The notes under the pieces were generated by a model. It worked only from the letters and a program-made list of their open reading frames with translations. It did not search any database and was not told the origin of the DNA. A stretch of 64,000 nucleotides of DNA from an uncultured Collinsella sp. (GTDB taxonomy: Bacteria > Actinomycetota > Coriobacteriia > Coriobacteriales > Coriobacteriaceae). The stretch is from assembly GCA_902497025.1 (NCBI GenBank), contig CABVDJ010000007.1, forward strand, positions 10,850 through 74,849, read 5' to 3'. The position numbers and the translations under genes were made by a program. Positions 33,116 through 40,899 of the stretch are shown one piece after another (the first letter of the stretch is position 1; each line of letters begins with the position of its first letter).

Positions 33116-33772
33116 GTGAACGAGACCGTACGTCGCTTTTTGCCGATGGTCGATTTTCTGGAGCAGATACTCGGCAAAAACAGCGAAATCGTGCTGCACG
33201 ATTTCTCGGATCCCGACCACGCCATCGTCGATATTCGCAACGGCATCGTGAGCGGCCGCAAGGTCGGCGGCCCCGCCACCGATCTGGCACTCAAGATCAT
33301 GCACGACGCCAAGTATCGCGACCTGCCGTTTATTACGGGCTACGAGGGCCGCGGCGCCGGAGGCAAGACGTTGGAGTCAGCGACGTACTTTATCCGCGAG
33401 AATGACGAGATCGTCGGTATGCTCTGCGTCAACACCGACCTCTCGACCGTGCGCTCCATCAACGCCATGGCGCAGCAGCTCATGGCGTGCTTCGACGCGG
33501 CGCCGACGCGCACGGAGCCCGCCCCTATCGAGGTCGAAAGCCTTTCGGAGTCCACACAGGAGCTCATCGACCGCAGCATTGCCGAGTTGCTGAGCGCGCG
33601 CGGGCTGGATGTAGCGTCGCTTGGTCAGAGCGACCGCGTGGACGTCATTCGCCACCTCAACGGCAACGGGGTGTTCATGCTCAAGGGCGCCGTGGCCTGC
33701 GCCGCCACCGCGCTGGGCATCTCGGAGCCCAGCGTCTACCGCTACCTGCAAAAAGTTCGCAAAGAGGGCTAA
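33116..33772 (+). CDS. YheO-type PAS-HTH transcriptional regulator 2
   Basis: A 218-residue paralogue of the regulator at 21014. The sensor part reads EIVLHDFSDPDHAIVDIRNG, GRKVGGPATDLAL and YFIRENDEIVGMLCVNTD; the HTH part reads DRVDVIRHLNGNGVFMLKGA and ALGISEPSVYRYLQKVRK. GTG at 33116 is chosen as the start because AAAGGAG lies six bases upstream. It is divergent from the purine permease gene, so it probably controls uptake and the ssnA-xdhD operon. The effector is unknown. Confidence 0.85.
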   Translation: MNETVRRFLPMVDFLEQILGKNSEIVLHDFSDPDHAIVDIRNGIVSGRKVGGPATDLALKIMHDAKYRDLPFITGYEGRGAGGKTLESATYFIRENDEIVGMLCVNTDLSTVRSINAMAQQLMACFDAAPTRTEPAPIEVESLSESTQELIDRSIAELLSARGLDVASLGQSDRVDVIRHLNGNGVFMLKGAVACAATALGISEPSVYRYLQKVRKEG

Positions 33773-33816
33773 CGGGCAACATGAAGCGCGGCTCCACAAG
33801 CGATCCGTCACTTGAC

Positions 33817-33855
33817 AAAAGACCCTGCAGCTCGCACGCGCTGCAGGGTCTTTTT
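33817..33855. terminator. Bidirectional terminator between regulator 2 and ridA
   Basis: GACCCTGCAGC / GCTGCAGGGTC forms an 11-bp stem flanked by AAAA on the left and TTTTT on the right, serving both convergent genes. Confidence 0.92.
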
Positions 33856-33884
33856 GCATGTCATGTTTAGTTGTGGCCAACGCC

Positions 33885-34262
33885 TTAGAGAGCGGCAACG
33901 ACTTCGATCTCGACCAGACCGCCAGCCGGAAGGGCGGCAACCTGGAAGGCGCTGCGCGCGGGGAACGGGGCCTCGAACTTGGAGGCGTAGATCTCGTTCA
34001 CGGCGGCGAAGTCGGCGATGTCGGCCAGGTAGACCGTGGTCTTGACAACATCGGCAAAGGTGGCGCCGGCAGCGGTCAGCAGGGCCTCAACGTTGGCGAG
34101 GGACTGCTTGGCCTGGGCCACGACGCCCTCGGGCATCTTGCCGGTCGCGGGATCGATGCCCAGCTGGCCGGACAGGAACACCATGTTGCCGGCCTGGATA
34201 CCGGGGGAATACGGGCCGATGGCTGCGGGTGCGTTATCGGAAGACACGACGGTCTTGCTCAT
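33885..34262 (-). CDS. ridA: RidA/YjgF-family enamine/imine deaminase
   Basis: RidA hydrolyses reactive 2-aminoacrylate and related enamines made by PLP lyases. The 125-residue protein has NAPAAIGPYSPGIQAGNMVF, SGQLGIDPATG and the C-terminal FPARSAFQVAALPAGGLVEI, whose Arg is the carboxylate-binding residue. The start ATG at 34262 follows AAGGAG. Being next to a cluster with diaminopropionate ammonia-lyase, it may detoxify that enzyme's intermediate; this is inference, since ridA is also a common housekeeping gene. Confidence 0.95.
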   Translation of the reverse strand: MSKTVVSSDNAPAAIGPYSPGIQAGNMVFLSGQLGIDPATGKMPEGVVAQAKQSLANVEALLTAAGATFADVVKTTVYLADIADFAAVNEIYASKFEAPFPARSAFQVAALPAGGLVEIEVVAAL

Positions 34263-34463
34263 GTTTTTCTCCTTACGATCAATTGAGAGAGCGTGAGCGC
34301 GGTGTTCACACCGGGAGGCACAGTTCGGTCTGAACACCGCGCTTGATTTGGGATAGTACTCAAGGTTTCCACGCGATGCAAGATTATTATCACGTTGCGA
34401 GAATAATTTATCGCCCAACGGCGCCTGTCGGCCGCTGAACGGCACGACCGGACGGTGAAGCTC

Positions 34464-34535
34464 AAAATGATCCGTTTCCCTCCGTCCCCATCGGATCAGG
34501 TAATCCATAGGGGACGGAGGGAAACGGATCATTTT
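34464..34535. repeat. Perfect 26-bp-arm palindrome upstream of the U32 gene
   Basis: AAAATGATCCGTTTCCCTCC and the following GTCCCC (34464-34489) is repeated in inverted form at 34510-34535, with a 20-bp loop. All 26 arm positions pair. It sits in the 379-bp divergent gap between ridA and the U32 gene (34263-34641), where no other feature was seen except AT-rich promoter-like sequence near 34600. Confidence 0.9.
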
Positions 34536-34641
34536 TGCTGCAAGTGCTGCTGAAGACTTTGTCCTGCTTGGGCTGCGGTCATCGTCCGCCGCAACGGCAC
34601 CACTATACTTTTGAATATCTGAGCATTTTGAAAGGCAGGAT

Positions 34642-37137
34642 ATGACCGCAACCGCCAGTCGAACCACCAACCGCAGACCCGAGCTTTTAGCGCCCGCCGG
34701 AGGGCCCGAGCCCTTTGCCGCCGCACTCGCCGCCGGGGCAGACGCCATCTACTGCGGCATGGGCAGCTTCAACGCCCGCCGCAAGGCCACTAACTTTACC
34801 GACGAGGCCTTTGAGCAGGCCTGCCGCGCCGCACATCTAGCCGGGTCGCGCGTCTACGTCACGGTCAACATCGTCATCAAGCAGTCCGAGATGGGCGATG
34901 CGCTGCAACTCATCCATCGCTGCTCCACGCTGGGCGCCGACGCCTTCATTATCCAGGACTGGGGTCTGTTCTTTGAGGTCAAGCGCACCATGCCCGGCAT
35001 CGAGACACATATCTCAACCCAAGCAAACATCCACGACGACCGCGGAACCCTTTGGTGCCGTGAGCAGGGCGCCGACCGCGTGACCCTCTCGCGCGAGCTC
35101 TCCATCGACGAGATCGCCGTCATTCACAACGCCGCGACCGATGTGGACCTTGAGGTCTTTAGCCACGGTGCCATCTGCTTTTGCTACTCGGGTCTGTGCC
35201 TGCTGTCGAGCTTTGCCATGGCTGGCCGCTCGGCCAACCGCGGCATGTGCGCCCAGCCCTGTCGCCTGCCTTATGAGCTGATCGACGAGAACGATCGCAC
35301 GCTCTCCCCTGCCGGTCGCGAGCGCGCCCTATGCCCGCGCGACACCAACACTTCGCAGCTCGTTCGCCGTCTGTATGACGCCGGCGCCGCGTCGCTCAAG
35401 CTCGAGGGCCGCATGAAGGCGCCCGATTACGTGTACTCCATCGTCGATGTGTACCGTCATCAGATCGATGACATGTTGGCCGGAGTCGCCGTAGATAAGC
35501 ACGAGGACGCCGCTCGCCAGCGCCAACTCAAGCGCTGCTTTAACCGCGACTTTACGCACGCTTATCAGGACGGCACCTCGGGCGACGAGATGATGAGCTA
35601 CGAGCGCTCCAACAACCGCGGCCAGATTGTGGGCACGGTGCTGGGCAGCCGTCTGGCCAACCGCGATGTACGCGGACTCAAGCCCGACGATCGCCGTCGC
35701 CGCGCCGCCATCGCCCGCATTGAGCTGCTTGAGCCCGTGGGCAAGGGCGACCTGCTGGAGCTTCGCCACGATGACGAGTTTGACCAGTTCCTGATCACCA
35801 TTGCCGCCGATGATGCCGCTGCCGGCGATGTTATCGAGTGTCGCGTGCCCCGTAGCATGCCCGAGGGCTGCCGCGTACGCGTGATTCGAAGCCAGCGCGC
35901 CATTGACGCCGCCGGCGCCGCGCTCAAGCGCGATGTGCTGCGCCGCCGCGCCGTAGACGTGTCCGTTGTGGCGCGTCTGGGCGAGCCATTTGCCGTTACG
36001 CTCACCTGTTGCGACAATCCTTCGCTTGCGGCCACGGCCACGGGCTTCACCGTCGAGGCCGCCAAGACCCGCGCCGTCGAGGCATCCGATCTGGTTGAGC
36101 ACGTCGGGCGCATGGGCTCCTCTCCCTTTGAGGCCGCAAGCTTTGACGTTTCGCTCGACGCCGGCTGCGGTATGGGCTTTTCCGCCGTGCACAAGATGCG
36201 CGCCGCCGCTTGTAAGGCGCTGGAAGAGGCCATTCTGGCACCGTACGAGGAGCGCGCGAAAACGCTCGAGCTGCCGTCGATTGTAACCAGTGATTCCCGC
36301 CCCGCACCCGAGCATTACCGCGATGAGCCGCAGATCTGCGCCACCGTCACCTCGCTCGAGGCCGCCGAGGCAGCCCGCGCGGAGGGTGCAACGCGCATCT
36401 ACATGACCACCGACGCGCTCAATGCAGCCGAGCTCTCCCCCGCCGATGCATTTGAGCAGGGCATCGTGCCCGTGCTCGACGAGGTCTGCCGCGCCGTTGA
36501 CCACGTCCGCGTTGACCCGTGGATTGTTGCCGGTGCCACGGTCGCTATCGGCAACATCTCTGAGCTTGCCCTGGCCGCCCAGGTTGGCGCCACGGCGGAG
36601 GTCCGCTCTTGCCTGCCCGTGCACAACGTGCCTTGCATGGAGGCACTTGCCGAGCGCGGAGCCGGCGCATTTTGGCTCTCGCCCGAGATTACGCTCGACG
36701 AGATCGTCTCGCTTGGCACCGCCGCTCCCGCAGCCCTGGGCATCACCGTCTTTGGCCGCCCGCGCGTTATGACGAGCGAGCACTGCATCCTGCAGGTGGC
36801 CAATGGCTGCATCCACGATTGCGCCAACTGCCGCCTGCGCGCCCGCAAGCTGTCGCTCAAGAATATCGACGGCAAGGTCATGCCCGTGCGCACCGACATC
36901 CATGGCCGCTCACGCCTGTACGACGCCTACCCCATCGACCTCACGCCTCAGGTTCCTCAGCTGCTCGATGCCGGCGTGCGTCGTCTCATGGTGGACGGAA
37001 CGCTACTCGAGACGGATGAGATCGCCCGTGCCGTCGCTCGCGTCCGTCGCGCCGTCGAGGCAGCTCAAGCCGGCCGCAAGCCCGCCGCCCGCCTGCGCGG
37101 GGCGACCTCGGGCTGCATGTTTGTGGGAATCAGCTAA
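34642..37137 (+). CDS. U32 peptidase-family protein (RlhA/TrhP type, with DUF3656-like C-terminus)
   Basis: The 831-residue protein begins with a U32 catalytic-type domain: RPELLAPAGGPEPFAAALAA, YCGMGSFNARRKATNF and the signature EVFSHGAICFCYSGLC (residues 171-186), followed by Cys203 and Cys207 (GMCAQPCRLPY). Members of this family in E. coli (RlhA, TrhP) take part in hydroxylating 23S rRNA or tRNA rather than proteolysis. The long C-terminal part, with a second barrel-like repeat and CIHDCANCRLR, fits the large Gram-positive form. GAAAGGCAGGAT precedes the ATG. It is followed 15 bases later by a pseudouridine synthase gene, so both may modify RNA. Confidence 0.88.
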   Translation: MTATASRTTNRRPELLAPAGGPEPFAAALAAGADAIYCGMGSFNARRKATNFTDEAFEQACRAAHLAGSRVYVTVNIVIKQSEMGDALQLIHRCSTLGADAFIIQDWGLFFEVKRTMPGIETHISTQANIHDDRGTLWCREQGADRVTLSRELSIDEIAVIHNAATDVDLEVFSHGAICFCYSGLCLLSSFAMAGRSANRGMCAQPCRLPYELIDENDRTLSPAGRERALCPRDTNTSQLVRRLYDAGAASLKLEGRMKAPDYVYSIVDVYRHQIDDMLAGVAVDKHEDAARQRQLKRCFNRDFTHAYQDGTSGDEMMSYERSNNRGQIVGTVLGSRLANRDVRGLKPDDRRRRAAIARIELLEPVGKGDLLELRHDDEFDQFLITIAADDAAAGDVIECRVPRSMPEGCRVRVIRSQRAIDAAGAALKRDVLRRRAVDVSVVARLGEPFAVTLTCCDNPSLAATATGFTVEAAKTRAVEASDLVEHVGRMGSSPFEAASFDVSLDAGCGMGFSAVHKMRAAACKALEEAILAPYEERAKTLELPSIVTSDSRPAPEHYRDEPQICATVTSLEAAEAARAEGATRIYMTTDALNAAELSPADAFEQGIVPVLDEVCRAVDHVRVDPWIVAGATVAIGNISELALAAQVGATAEVRSCLPVHNVPCMEALAERGAGAFWLSPEITLDEIVSLGTAAPAALGITVFGRPRVMTSEHCILQVANGCIHDCANCRLRARKLSLKNIDGKVMPVRTDIHGRSRLYDAYPIDLTPQVPQLLDAGVRRLMVDGTLLETDEIARAVARVRRAVEAAQAGRKPAARLRGATSGCMFVGIS

Positions 37138-37152
37138 CCGAAAGGCTTACAC

Positions 37153-37812
37153 GTGAACGAAGAACCTCAAGTCCTTTACTGCGACGCCTGGCTCATGGCC
37201 ATCGACAAGCCCGCCGGCATGATCGTCCACGGCGACGGCACCGGCGAGCGCACGCTTACCGACTACGCCAGCGATCTGCTGCTGGCCATGGGCGACGGCT
37301 TTGCCGCGACTGACATGCAGCCGCTCAACCGCCTGGACCGCAACACCACCGGCGTGGTACTGTTTTCGCTCGACAAACAGACGCAGCCCGCCTTTGACCA
37401 GATGGTGATCGACCACGCCTTCGAAAAGCACTATCTGGCGCTGGCCGAGGGCAAGATCGACTGGAACGAGAAGCTCATCGACAAGCCCATCGCGCGCGAC
37501 CGCCACGACAGCCGCAAGATGCGCGTCGGCGCCAGCGGTAAGCCCTCTCAAACGCGCGTGAAGGTGCTCAAACGCCTTAAGAGCCGTCGTGGCCTGCCCA
37601 CGCGCTCGTATATCGATGTCGAGTTGCTCACCGGCCGCAAGCACCAAATCCGTGTGCACCTGGCAAGCGAGCATCATCCCCTGGTTGGCGACGACCTGTA
37701 CGGAACGCCGCGCCCCTGCGGCCTGATGCTCCACGCCCACAGCGTGTCCTTCACGCATCCCGTAACCGGCGAGCACATCCACATCGAAGCCCCCTGCCCC
37801 TGGGAGCCCTAA
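37153..37812 (+). CDS. RluA-family pseudouridine synthase
   Basis: A 219-residue rRNA/tRNA uridine isomerase without an S4 domain. The catalytic motif reads NRLDRNTTGVVLFS (Asp62), an N for the more usual H in HRLD. LTGRKHQIRVHLASEHHPLV and GDDLYG are the other RluA signatures. The start is GTG, with AAAGG upstream. Substrate cannot be told from sequence; position after the U32 gene suggests an RNA-modification operon. The stop codon lies inside the terminator stem. Confidence 0.9.
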   Translation: MNEEPQVLYCDAWLMAIDKPAGMIVHGDGTGERTLTDYASDLLLAMGDGFAATDMQPLNRLDRNTTGVVLFSLDKQTQPAFDQMVIDHAFEKHYLALAEGKIDWNEKLIDKPIARDRHDSRKMRVGASGKPSQTRVKVLKRLKSRRGLPTRSYIDVELLTGRKHQIRVHLASEHHPLVGDDLYGTPRPCGLMLHAHSVSFTHPVTGEHIHIEAPCPWEP

Positions 37813-37850
37813 ACCACCACAATCGGGACAGGCACCTTTGTGGTGGTTTT
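37811..37850 (+). terminator. Terminator after the RluA-family gene (repeat copy 1)
   Basis: AAACCACCACAA pairs perfectly with TTGTGGTGGTTT, ending in TTTT. An almost identical 41-bp sequence (three differences) occurs 370 bp further on at 38182-38222. Confidence 0.85.
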
Positions 37851-37880
37851 GCCGCAATGGCTCAGCCGCGGTCCCAAAAC

Positions 37881-38098
37881 GTCTCGATCTGTAACAGTTA
37901 GAGCCCATTTTCCGGTCGGTCTGTTACAGATCGAGACATTCGAATCCCCCTCAAGGGAAAATCTCAATCTGTAACAATAACTCGGCAAAATCGGTCCCAG
38001 ATGTTACAGATTGAGACAAAGGGACGGTGCGGTTCGGAAGTATCTCACTCTGTAACATCTAACCCACTTTTAACGGTCCAGTTGTTACAGACGTAGAC
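37881..38098. repeat. Tandem array of three 57-bp palindromes, about 80-bp period
   Basis: Copies at 37881-37937, 37961-38017 and 38042-38098. Each has arms of the type GTCTCGATCTGTAACA and TGTTACAGATCGAGAC. Arm pairing is 17 bp perfect in copy 1, 15 bp in copy 2 and partly decayed in copy 3. The loops are also related (TAAC, a run of A or T, then CGGTC). The array fills a 430-bp gene-free gap and is bracketed by duplicated terminator sequences. Confidence 0.9.
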
Positions 38099-38114
38099 AA
38101 ACCGGTAGACAACG

Positions 38115-38152
38115 AAAGCGGCAACGCCCGTGATGGACGTTGCCGCTTTTCT
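38115..38152 (+). terminator. Stem-loop terminator inside the repeat region
   Basis: AAAGCGGCAACG pairs perfectly with CGTTGCCGCTTT around an 11-base loop, then TTCT on the plus strand. It has no gene directly upstream and may be a second-line stop for the U32-rluA transcript. Confidence 0.75.
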
Positions 38153-38181
38153 ATTGAGAAAACTACTCGGTTTCCGTTGCT

Positions 38182-38222
38182 AACCACCACAATGGGGACA
38201 GGCCCCTTTGTGGTGGTTTTGG
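38182..38222. repeat. Duplicated terminator-like hairpin, copy 2
   Basis: AACCACCACAA / TTGTGGTGGTT hairpin with an inner GGGGACAGGCCCC pairing. It repeats the sequence at 37812-37852 and lies 20 bases after the DeoR-family gene on the minus strand. Confidence 0.8.
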
Positions 38223-38242
38223 CCTTAGCCCGTCCCCTGCTG

Positions 38243-38989
38243 CTAGACCGTGATGACGTTGTCCATTGCCCGGTACTTGGCGGGGACCTCGCCTGCGGTA
38301 ATAATCGTTGCGTCGCGGAAGTCCGCGAACTTGACGGGCGCCACCATGCCAAATTTACTGGCGTCCGAGATTACGAAGCGTTTGGCGGTATGGCGCATCG
38401 AGATACGCTTGACCTGTGCTTCCTCGATATCCGGTGTGGTGAGACCTTGCTCGGCCGCGATGCCGTTGGATCCCCAAAAGCCGCAGTTGAAGTTATAGCG
38501 GTCCAGGGTTGCCAAGGCATCGGGGCCAACGAGCGCCTCGGTCTCGGGTTTGAGCTCGCCGCCCAGCACCACGGTACGCATGCCGCGCAAAGCAAGGTGC
38601 TGAGCATGGAGCACGGAATCGGTCACATAGGTGACGCCGTCGAGACGCGGAAGATGCTCGATGAGCTTGAGGGTCGTTGAGCCCGAATCGATATACACAA
38701 AGCTATCGGGCTCCACCAGGGCCGCGGCACGAGCACAGATGCGCTCCTTGTCATCGTTATGGAGATCACTGCGTTCGCTGATCGTCAAGTCGCGCGTCAC
38801 GTGCGCGCGCTCCAGACTCGTCGCACCTCCGTGCACCTTGGCGATACGGTGCACGCGGTCGAGCGTTTGCAAGTCACGGCGAATGGTGGACGGTGTCACG
38901 CCCAGGGCCTCGGCAAGTTCCGGCACGGTAACCGAGCCGGCCTGCTGCACCATCGACACGATCGCATTGAGCCTATCTTCCGCAAGCAT
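38243..38989 (-). CDS. DeoR-family transcriptional repressor
   Basis: A 248-residue protein with an N-terminal HTH (GSVTVPELAEALGVTPSTIR, then RRDLQTLDRVHRIAKVHGG) and a C-terminal sugar-phosphate-sensing domain (VYIDSGSTTLKLIEHLP, GGELKPETEALVG, FWGSNGIAAEQGLTTPDIEE). It starts three bases after the oxidoreductase stop, so the two genes form one operon. It probably represses its own operon in the absence of a phosphorylated sugar; the inducer is unknown. Confidence 0.92.
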   Translation of the reverse strand: MLAEDRLNAIVSMVQQAGSVTVPELAEALGVTPSTIRRDLQTLDRVHRIAKVHGGATSLERAHVTRDLTISERSDLHNDDKERICARAAALVEPDSFVYIDSGSTTLKLIEHLPRLDGVTYVTDSVLHAQHLALRGMRTVVLGGELKPETEALVGPDALATLDRYNFNCGFWGSNGIAAEQGLTTPDIEEAQVKRISMRHTAKRFVISDASKFGMVAPVKFADFRDATIITAGEVPAKYRAMDNVITV

Positions 38990-38992
38990 CGC

Positions 38993-40072
38993 TTACTCCT
39001 CCTCGGGGTACACGACTCCCCAATCGGCGCGGAGCTTGGTCATAAGCTCCATAACATCAGAAGCATAATCCAGCAGCTCGCGCTTGGAGTCGTCGCCGGC
39101 AACGGCCTTCTCAAGATCGGCCATCTCATAGCAAAGGGCGTAAGCTTCGGTGCCGGCGTGGACCTCCTCGCGGTGGCCGTCCACAGTCCACACGATGGTC
39201 GCGTGATCGGCGCGCGGATACTCGTTGACCTCGATATAGCACTTGTCGAAGCTGATGACCGAGCGCTTGGGCTGCTTGGAGTGGAGCGTAAGGCTCACAA
39301 CACCCAGCTGCTGCTCGGCGTTACGGCAGACAATGCCGCCCGCAACGTCGACACCGGTCTCACAGGTGTTGCCCAGCGAGACAACCTCAGCGGGCTGGCT
39401 CGCCATAAAGAGGCGCATAACGGAGAGCGCATACACGCCAATGTCGAGCATGGCGCCACCGGCAAGGCTACGGTTGTAGAAGCGGTTGGTCAGGTCGCCG
39501 TACTCCTTATAGCTGCCAAAGTTGAGCTGAGCGAGATTCATGCGGCCGAACTCGCCGACATCCATGCGACGACGCAGCTCCTGATACAAGGGCATGTGAA
39601 GCACCGTGGTGGCGTCCATAAGGACCACGTTGTGCTCGTCGGCAATGGCGCGGGCCTCGTCAAGCTCGGCGGAATTGAGGGTAATGGCCTTCTCGCAGAG
39701 CACGTGCTTGCCAGCTGCCAGAGCGGCTCGCAGATAGGTGATATGCGTGTTGTGCGGCGTGGTGATATAGACTGCGTCAATGTCCGGATCGGCGTAGAGA
39801 TCCTCGACCGTGCCATAGACCTTCTCAACGCCATACTGCTCTGCAAAAGCCTGAGCCTTGGACAGCGTGCGGTTGGCAACGCCCGCGAGCTTTCGGCCGG
39901 CAAGGGCGAGAGACTGAGCCATCTGGTTGGCGATAACGCCACACCCAATTACAGCCCAACGAAGCTCGGGAGCCGTAAAGATGTCGTTTGGGAACGGCTG
40001 ATTCTGGACCGAGGCAAACGCCGCCTTTGCGGCTGCCTCGGCGTCGAGCGGAGCCTGTTTGGAATCTGCCAT
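38993..40072 (-). CDS. Gfo/Idh/MocA-family NAD(P)-dependent oxidoreductase
   Basis: A 359-residue protein with an N-terminal Rossmann domain (WAVIGCGVIANQMAQSLALA) and the family motif CEKAITLN containing the catalytic Lys. LAGGAMLDIGVYALSVMRLF is the usual C-terminal-domain segment. Members oxidise sugars or cyclitols. The coupled DeoR gene supports a carbohydrate role. The first 30 residues (ADSKQAPLDAEAAAKAAFAS) are an extra N-terminal stretch not usual in the family. Confidence 0.9.
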   Translation of the reverse strand: MADSKQAPLDAEAAAKAAFASVQNQPFPNDIFTAPELRWAVIGCGVIANQMAQSLALAGRKLAGVANRTLSKAQAFAEQYGVEKVYGTVEDLYADPDIDAVYITTPHNTHITYLRAALAAGKHVLCEKAITLNSAELDEARAIADEHNVVLMDATTVLHMPLYQELRRRMDVGEFGRMNLAQLNFGSYKEYGDLTNRFYNRSLAGGAMLDIGVYALSVMRLFMASQPAEVVSLGNTCETGVDVAGGIVCRNAEQQLGVVSLTLHSKQPKRSVISFDKCYIEVNEYPRADHATIVWTVDGHREEVHAGTEAYALCYEMADLEKAVAGDDSKRELLDYASDVMELMTKLRADWGVVYPEEE

Positions 40073-40401
40073 GATGTGCCTCCTGAGTCATCGGAAGTCC
40101 TTCATTTCTAACAAACCTATAGTCGCACAATTGCGCGCGTATCTGCTCGTGTTTGCGTATTTATTTGCTTATCGGTCATTATTTAGCCATAGTTGGCAGA
40201 TGTTTGCGCGGCTATGCGCATTGTCGCGCAAGGCTATGCGCGTAAATGCGCATGCGACGATCCTTGTGAAACATAAAGGGGCGGAACACCAAAGCCCTAA
40301 AAGACAGACCCAGCTGTATTACTTCACTCCTCTGGGGGCATCAGACATCAAAGGATCGTCCCAAACTGCCGGCACATAGAGACTGTCCCCCCAACGACTG
40401 G
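40073..40401. promoter_or_regulatory. Upstream region of the Gfo/Idh-DeoR operon with TGCGC repeats
   Basis: No gene is visible. Around 40198-40262 several TGCGCA/TGCGCG units recur (CTATGCGCATTGTCGCGCAA, then GGCTATGCGCGTAAATGCGC), with related TTGCGCGCG and TTTGCGT at 40131-40157. Repeated half-sites upstream of a DeoR-type operon are plausible repressor sites. The remainder is AT-richer than its surroundings. Confidence 0.4.
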
Positions 40402-40510
40402 TCATTTAAGTCTGTCCCCAATGAATGGTCGTCCCCAGCTGCCGACAGAAAATGAACGCCCCCAGGTGCCGGCATTTCAACGGCCACTCATTTAAGTCTG
40501 TCCCCAATGA
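40402..40510. repeat. Direct repeats near the rplX end of the insert
   Basis: TCATTTAAGTCTGTCCCCAA plus TGA occurs identically at 40402-40424 and 40488-40510, 86 bp apart. Related fragments (GACTGTCCCC at 40381, CTGCCGACAG and GTGCCGGCAT) fill the space. The unit is itself weakly palindromic (TCATT/AATGA). The region separates the foreign-looking insert from the rplX terminator. Confidence 0.75.
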
Positions 40511-40519
40511 GTAGGGATA

Positions 40520-40555
40520 GAAAAAGGCCCGGGTGCCGTAGCATCCGGGCCTTTG
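40520..40555 (-). terminator. Strong terminator after rplX
   Basis: On the minus strand AAAGGCCCGGATGC pairs with GCACCCGGGCCTTT and is followed by TTCT within TTTTTCT. It ends the rplC-rplX transcript, so rplE cannot depend on readthrough from here. Confidence 0.92.
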
Positions 40556-40580
40556 CTAGCAACTTGATGTTGCGGGCAGC

Positions 40581-40886
40581 TTAGAACTTGTGGCCGCACT
40601 TCTTGCAGACGCGCAGCTTGTTCTTGCCGTCCTTCTCGTGACCGACGCGGGTAACCTTACCGCACTCGGGGCAAACGAGATTGACGTTGGAGGCGTCGAT
40701 GGGAGCCTCCTGCGAAACGATGCCGCCCTGCTGGTTGGCAGCGTTGGGCTTGACGGCCTTCTTGACGACCGAAACGCCCTCGACAACGACCTTGTTCTCG
40801 GCGGGGAGAGCACGCAGGACAACGCCCTGCTTGCCGCGATCCTTACCAGAGAGAACCTGGACCTTATCGCCCTTCTTGATATACAT
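40581..40886 (-). CDS. rplX: 50S ribosomal protein L24
   Basis: Assembly-initiating large-subunit protein with a KOW motif (KGDKVQVLSGKDRGKQGVVL). The C-terminal part has CPECGK and CKKCGHKF, a possible zinc site present in a subset of bacterial L24. At 101 residues it is complete. Normally rplE follows within a few dozen bases; here a terminator and then unrelated genes follow. Confidence 0.98.
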   Translation of the reverse strand: MYIKKGDKVQVLSGKDRGKQGVVLRALPAENKVVVEGVSVVKKAVKPNAANQQGGIVSQEAPIDASNVNLVCPECGKVTRVGHEKDGKNKLRVCKKCGHKF

Positions 40887-40899
40887 ATATCTCCCCTAA

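Noticed and set aside
40059..40379. 106-codon plus-strand frame in the gap upstream of the Gfo/Idh gene
   Set aside because: It begins inside the oxidoreductase start, has no ribosome site and covers promoter and repeat sequence.
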